DNA from: Eubacteriales Family XIII. Incertae Sedis bacterium
Lineage (GTDB): Bacteria; Bacillota; Clostridia; Peptostreptococcales; Anaerovoracaceae
Length of the DNA stretch: 7,151 bases
Reading direction: 5' to 3'
Assembly (NCBI GenBank): GCA_031278255.1
Contig: JAITKU010000056.1
Location: 1-7,151 of the forward strand
Part shown: in pieces, positions 5,384-7,151 of the stretch
Layout of the letters: each line of letters begins with the position of its first letter
Numbering within the stretch: position 1 is the stretch's first letter
The notes under the pieces: model-generated
Database searches by the model: none
What the model saw: only the letters and a program-made list of their open reading frames with translations
What the model was told of the DNA's origin: nothing
Translations under genes and position numbers: made by a program

Positions 5384-5554
5384 GTCAGTGGCGGGTGCAC
5401 TCCCACACTGACGCCTATGTTTTGAGGGGACAAGAGCTTCTGCGCTCCGACGTGGGCCCGGAGCGAAGCGAACGGGTATCCCCGTTTGCGCCTTTTGCAA
5501 ACGGTTGGAAGGAGCCACTCGACAACTTCCCCGCTTTAGCGGGTTAGGAGTTTA
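5384..5554 (+). mobile_element. Remnant right end of an IS200/IS605-type tnpB element (omega-RNA-like)
   Basis: Read on the plus strand, 5390-5424 encodes GGCTPTLTPMF then a stop, close to the conserved TnpB tail of the type GGGTPxxTPVE. About 130 nt of hairpins follow: GCTT..CGCTCCG with CGGAGCGAAGC (5436-5468), CCGTTTGC with GCAAACGG (5482-5504, perfect 8 bp), and a terminal CCCGC-TTTA-GCGGG (5530-5543) followed by AGGAGTTTAC. A TTTA-loop hairpin a few bases from the end is typical of IS605 right ends, where the region doubles as the guide RNA of TnpB. An overlapping stem, GTCAGTG/CACTGAC (5384-5412), spans the tail codons. There is no tnpB body upstream, since the JAMM gene begins 59 nt away. 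It is either a decayed remnant or an RNA kept after loss of the protein gene. The same bases are in the antisense leader of the sulfur operon, so a leader RNA element is the main alternative. Confidence 0.5.
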
Positions 5555-5685
5555 CCGTCCCCGCCGCCCCGCGGAACATAGCCGCCGGGGGATTGCAAGC
5601 CCACGCGGGCCGGATGAAGCGCCGGTTCCGGCCTTTCGCCGGGGGATCGGGCGGCGTCGTTCAAAAGCGAACCGAACCCCGTGTT

Positions 5686-5714
5686 ATCGTATCATCCTCG
5701 GCGCGTCTTGTCAA
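5686..5714 (-). promoter_or_regulatory. Sigma-70/A promoter of the sulfur operon
   Basis: On the minus strand TTGACA (5714-5709) is followed after exactly 17 nt by TACGAT (5691-5686), with a TG dinucleotide one base upstream of the -10 (extended -10). The -35 is a perfect consensus. Transcription would start near 5679. Confidence 0.8.
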
Positions 5715-5727
5715 ATTTTACATTTCG

Positions 5728-5740
5728 ATATATAATATAT
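5728..5740. promoter_or_regulatory. AT palindrome between the divergent promoters
   Basis: ATATAT-A-ATATAT is a symmetric 13-bp element lying between the -35 boxes of the two divergent promoters and abutting the plus-strand -35. It could be an operator for a regulator acting on both transcripts, or simply low-complexity AT sequence. No known operator consensus was recognised. Confidence 0.3.
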
Positions 5741-5768
5741 TTACAAATTATCTAAAGTATACTATACT
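5740..5768 (+). promoter_or_regulatory. Promoter of the HD-GYP gene
   Basis: TTTACA (5740-5745) is followed after 17 nt by TATACT (5763-5768), in an AT-rich island of an otherwise GC-rich region. A run of the 5-bp unit TATAC (about 5759-5772) offers shifted -10 choices. Transcription would start near 5775, giving a leader of about 40 nt. Confidence 0.7.
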
Positions 5769-5800
5769 ATACATGTTAGGTTATTATCGGGATGAACGGG

Positions 5801-5806
5801 AAAGGA
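5801..5806 (+). promoter_or_regulatory. Ribosome binding site of the HD-GYP gene
   Basis: AAAGGA lies 7 nt before ATG 5814, favouring this start over the in-frame ATG at 5826. Confidence 0.7.
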
Positions 5807-5813
5807 TTTCCTT

Positions 5814-7040
5814 ATGTATATCCGAATGGATCAATTGGTCCGCGCCATCGCCGTGGCGCTCGACATCGTGGAGGGAGAACTGCTTGGGGCCAGCACCCAC
5901 CACGGCAAGCGGATCGCCGCGCTTTCTGTCGCAATGGGCCGGTATTTTGGGATGGACGAGGAATTTCTGACCTCGCTCGCCACCTGCGCGCTCTTCCACG
6001 ACAGCGCGTTAACGGAGTACATCTTGTCCGAACAGCGCGAGAACGACCCCGCCATGAAGCTGCATTGCGAATACGGGCAGCGCAACGCGGAGGCATTTCT
6101 TCTCAATCGCGACGTCGCCGGCTTCGTACTCTATCATCACGAACGCGCGGACGGGGACGGGCCTTTCGGAAAAAAAGAGGGCGAATTTCCTCTGGGCGCC
6201 GAGATCATCGCGATCGCGGATACGCTCGATGTCACGCATCACCTGCAGACGGTTTCACCCCACGCGCTCGCGGACATCCGGAAGCAGATCGACGAAGAGA
6301 CCGGATCGAGGTACACAAAGAGGGCGGCAAAAGCCATGCTCGCCGTACTCGACGCGGACATGCTCTCGCTTTTGCGCAACGATCGTATCCTCGACACCGC
6401 AGAGCGGATCATTCCCCCTTGGCCGGTGGATATAGAGGACCTGTCCGTGATCCGCATCGCGGACCTCGCCGCACACATCATCGACTACAAATCCGTGTTC
6501 ACCAAACAACATTCCGTGCAGATTGCTCGCAAGGCTTGGCGGATGGGCGAATATTACGGCTATGACAAGCTGTCGAAATCGCGGCTCTATCTGGCGGCCG
6601 CCCTCCACGATCTGGGCAAGCTCGCCATGCCCACGCACATACTGGAAAAGCCGGGCAAGTTGACCGACGCGGAGTTCGCGACAATCAAGGACCACGTGCG
6701 CTTCACGCAGGAGATGCTGAAAGACGTGACCGGCTTCGAGCGGGTCTGCGCCATCGCCGCCGGGCACCATGAAAAACTGGACGGAACGGGTTATCACGCG
6801 GGGAAAGAGGCGGACGAAATCAGCTTCGACGAACGCATTGTCGCCTGTCTCGATATCTATCAAGCCGTGAGCGAGCCGCGCCCCTATCACGCCGCGCGCA
6901 GCCACGCGGAAACCATGCCGATCCTTTACGATATGGCGCGAAAGGGCTTCATCGACGAACGCATAGTCAAGGACCTAGACGCGGTCATGGCCGTATATTC
7001 CGGCGTGGAACTGCCTCCGACCTTTCACCTCGCGCCTTAG
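5814..7040 (+). CDS. Tandem HD-GYP-like phosphohydrolase, probable cyclic-di-GMP phosphodiesterase
   Basis: HD-GYP proteins are metal-dependent phosphodiesterases that degrade cyclic-di-GMP. The product has 408 residues with no transmembrane segment or receiver domain seen, so it is probably cytosolic. The N-terminal unit (about 20-145) has His30, HD at 62-63, His84, HHE at 108-110 followed by ADGDGPFG, and Asp136. The C-terminal unit (about 225-390) has His233, HDLGK at 265-269, His294, HHEKLDGTGYH at 318-328 and Asp347. The second is a near-canonical HD-GYP with His in place of the usual final Pro. The first keeps the metal ligands but has PFG where GYP is expected, so it may be catalytically altered or regulatory. 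The gene diverges from the sulfur operon with its own promoter, and a functional link is not evident beyond the shared intergenic region. It could also act on another nucleotide. Confidence 0.88.
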   Translation: MYIRMDQLVRAIAVALDIVEGELLGASTHHGKRIAALSVAMGRYFGMDEEFLTSLATCALFHDSALTEYILSEQRENDPAMKLHCEYGQRNAEAFLLNRDVAGFVLYHHERADGDGPFGKKEGEFPLGAEIIAIADTLDVTHHLQTVSPHALADIRKQIDEETGSRYTKRAAKAMLAVLDADMLSLLRNDRILDTAERIIPPWPVDIEDLSVIRIADLAAHIIDYKSVFTKQHSVQIARKAWRMGEYYGYDKLSKSRLYLAAALHDLGKLAMPTHILEKPGKLTDAEFATIKDHVRFTQEMLKDVTGFERVCAIAAGHHEKLDGTGYHAGKEADEISFDERIVACLDIYQAVSEPRPYHAARSHAETMPILYDMARKGFIDERIVKDLDAVMAVYSGVELPPTFHLAP

Positions 7041-7151
7041 GATTCGTTACGGAATAAACCGGACATTTGGCTTGCCTTTTTTCCGCCGAACTGTGTTGCA
7101 AAGCCTCGCCGAACCTTAGGGTTCGTCTGCGTTTTGCGCCTTGCTCGACGA
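7041..7151. other. Non-coding tail downstream of the HD-GYP gene
   Basis: No gene is seen in these 111 bases. The segment 7035-7047, at the HD-GYP stop codon, recurs with one change at 7114-7126, the second copy lying in the hairpin described separately. Confidence 0.5.
7110..7134 (+). terminator. Possible weak terminator after the HD-GYP gene
   Basis: CGAACC-TTAG-GGTTCG (7110-7125) is a perfect 6-bp hairpin with a 4-nt loop. A short TTTT follows at 7132-7135 after TCTGCG, so the T-run is weak and set back. The hairpin is clear but its use as a terminator is uncertain. Confidence 0.35.

Larger units (their letters stand above)
5326..5679 (-). other. Long 5' leader of the sulfur operon
   Basis: About 350 nt separate the predicted minus-strand transcription start (near 5679) from the first start codon. 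The stretch codes for no convincing protein. It holds a small hairpin close to the 5' end (GTTC/GAAC, 5659-5672), GC-rich inverted segments around 5608-5634, and the transposon-like block at 5384-5554. I looked for T-box, SAM, TPP and cobalamin riboswitch signatures and found none complete. The function of the leader is unknown. Confidence 0.55.

Noticed and set aside
5381..5404. Cobalamin-riboswitch-like CCCGCCACTG on the minus strand
   Set aside because: Only this short piece resembles the conserved core; the other essential boxes of the class are absent.
5326..5433. Longer N-terminus for the JAMM protease, starting at TTG 5433
   Set aside because: The added residues have no counterpart in Mec proteins, come from the transposon-like block, and the Shine-Dalgarno site precedes 5325.
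5023..5547. Plus-strand open frame of 174 codons running through the leader
   Set aside because: Its first half is antisense to the JAMM motif. The part that resembles a TnpB tail is in another frame (stop at 5424), so this frame is not a gene.
5326..5679. T-box leader controlling the sulfur operon
   Set aside because: No TGGNACC-type antiterminator sequence and no terminator with a T-run before the first gene were found.
6255..6905. Minus-strand open frame of 216 codons opposite the HD-GYP gene
   Set aside because: It is antisense to two intact HD domains, with no ribosome binding site or family match seen.
1..7151. tRNA, rRNA or CRISPR array
   Set aside because: No cloverleaf, rRNA-like conserved segment or regularly spaced direct repeats were seen; the only tandem repeat is the short heptamer array at 724-751.

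Overview
The window looks like part of a GC-rich bacterial chromosome, probably from a Bacillota (Clostridia-like) organism. That guess rests on strong AAAGGAGG-type Shine-Dalgarno sites, an EpsC-type serine acetyltransferase and tightly packed operon spacing. It is an inference and no marker gene fixes the taxon.

Positions 1-5325 hold one minus-strand operon for sulfur and cysteine metabolism, read right to left. The order is a JAMM metalloprotease of the Mec type (5325-4894), a CysO/MoaD-like sulfur carrier protein (4821-4486), a MoeZ-like E1 adenylyltransferase fused to a rhodanese domain (4484-3303), a family 2A encapsulin shell protein of the SrpI type (3256-2309), a SufS-type cysteine desulfurase with an N-terminal extension of about 108 residues expected to load it into the shell (2322-793), and a serine O-acetyltransferase cut by the left window edge (698-1). 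A strong minus-strand promoter at 5714-5686 lies about 350 nt upstream of the first gene, which leaves a long leader.

The leader contains a structured block (5384-5554) that, read on the plus strand, looks like the right end of an IS200/IS605-type tnpB element: a TnpB C-terminal tail signature followed by several hairpins, the last with a TTTA loop. No tnpB body is present. The divergent plus-strand gene at 5814-7040 has its own promoter and encodes a protein with two HD-GYP-like phosphohydrolase domains, probably for cyclic-di-GMP turnover. The last 111 bases hold no gene.

Proposed joint function: the encapsulated desulfurase takes sulfur from cysteine, and family 2A encapsulins are known to hold sulfur. 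The rhodanese-E1 protein can pass persulfide sulfur to the C-terminal glycine of the carrier as a thiocarboxylate. Serine acetyltransferase makes the carbon acceptor O-acetylserine, and the JAMM protease would release finished cysteine from the carrier or trim the carrier precursor. A cysteine synthase (CysK/CysM) is missing and may lie beyond the left edge. The encapsulin-desulfurase storage module and the CysO-Mec-MoeZ carrier pathway are each known. Their union in one operon is the most interesting point here.
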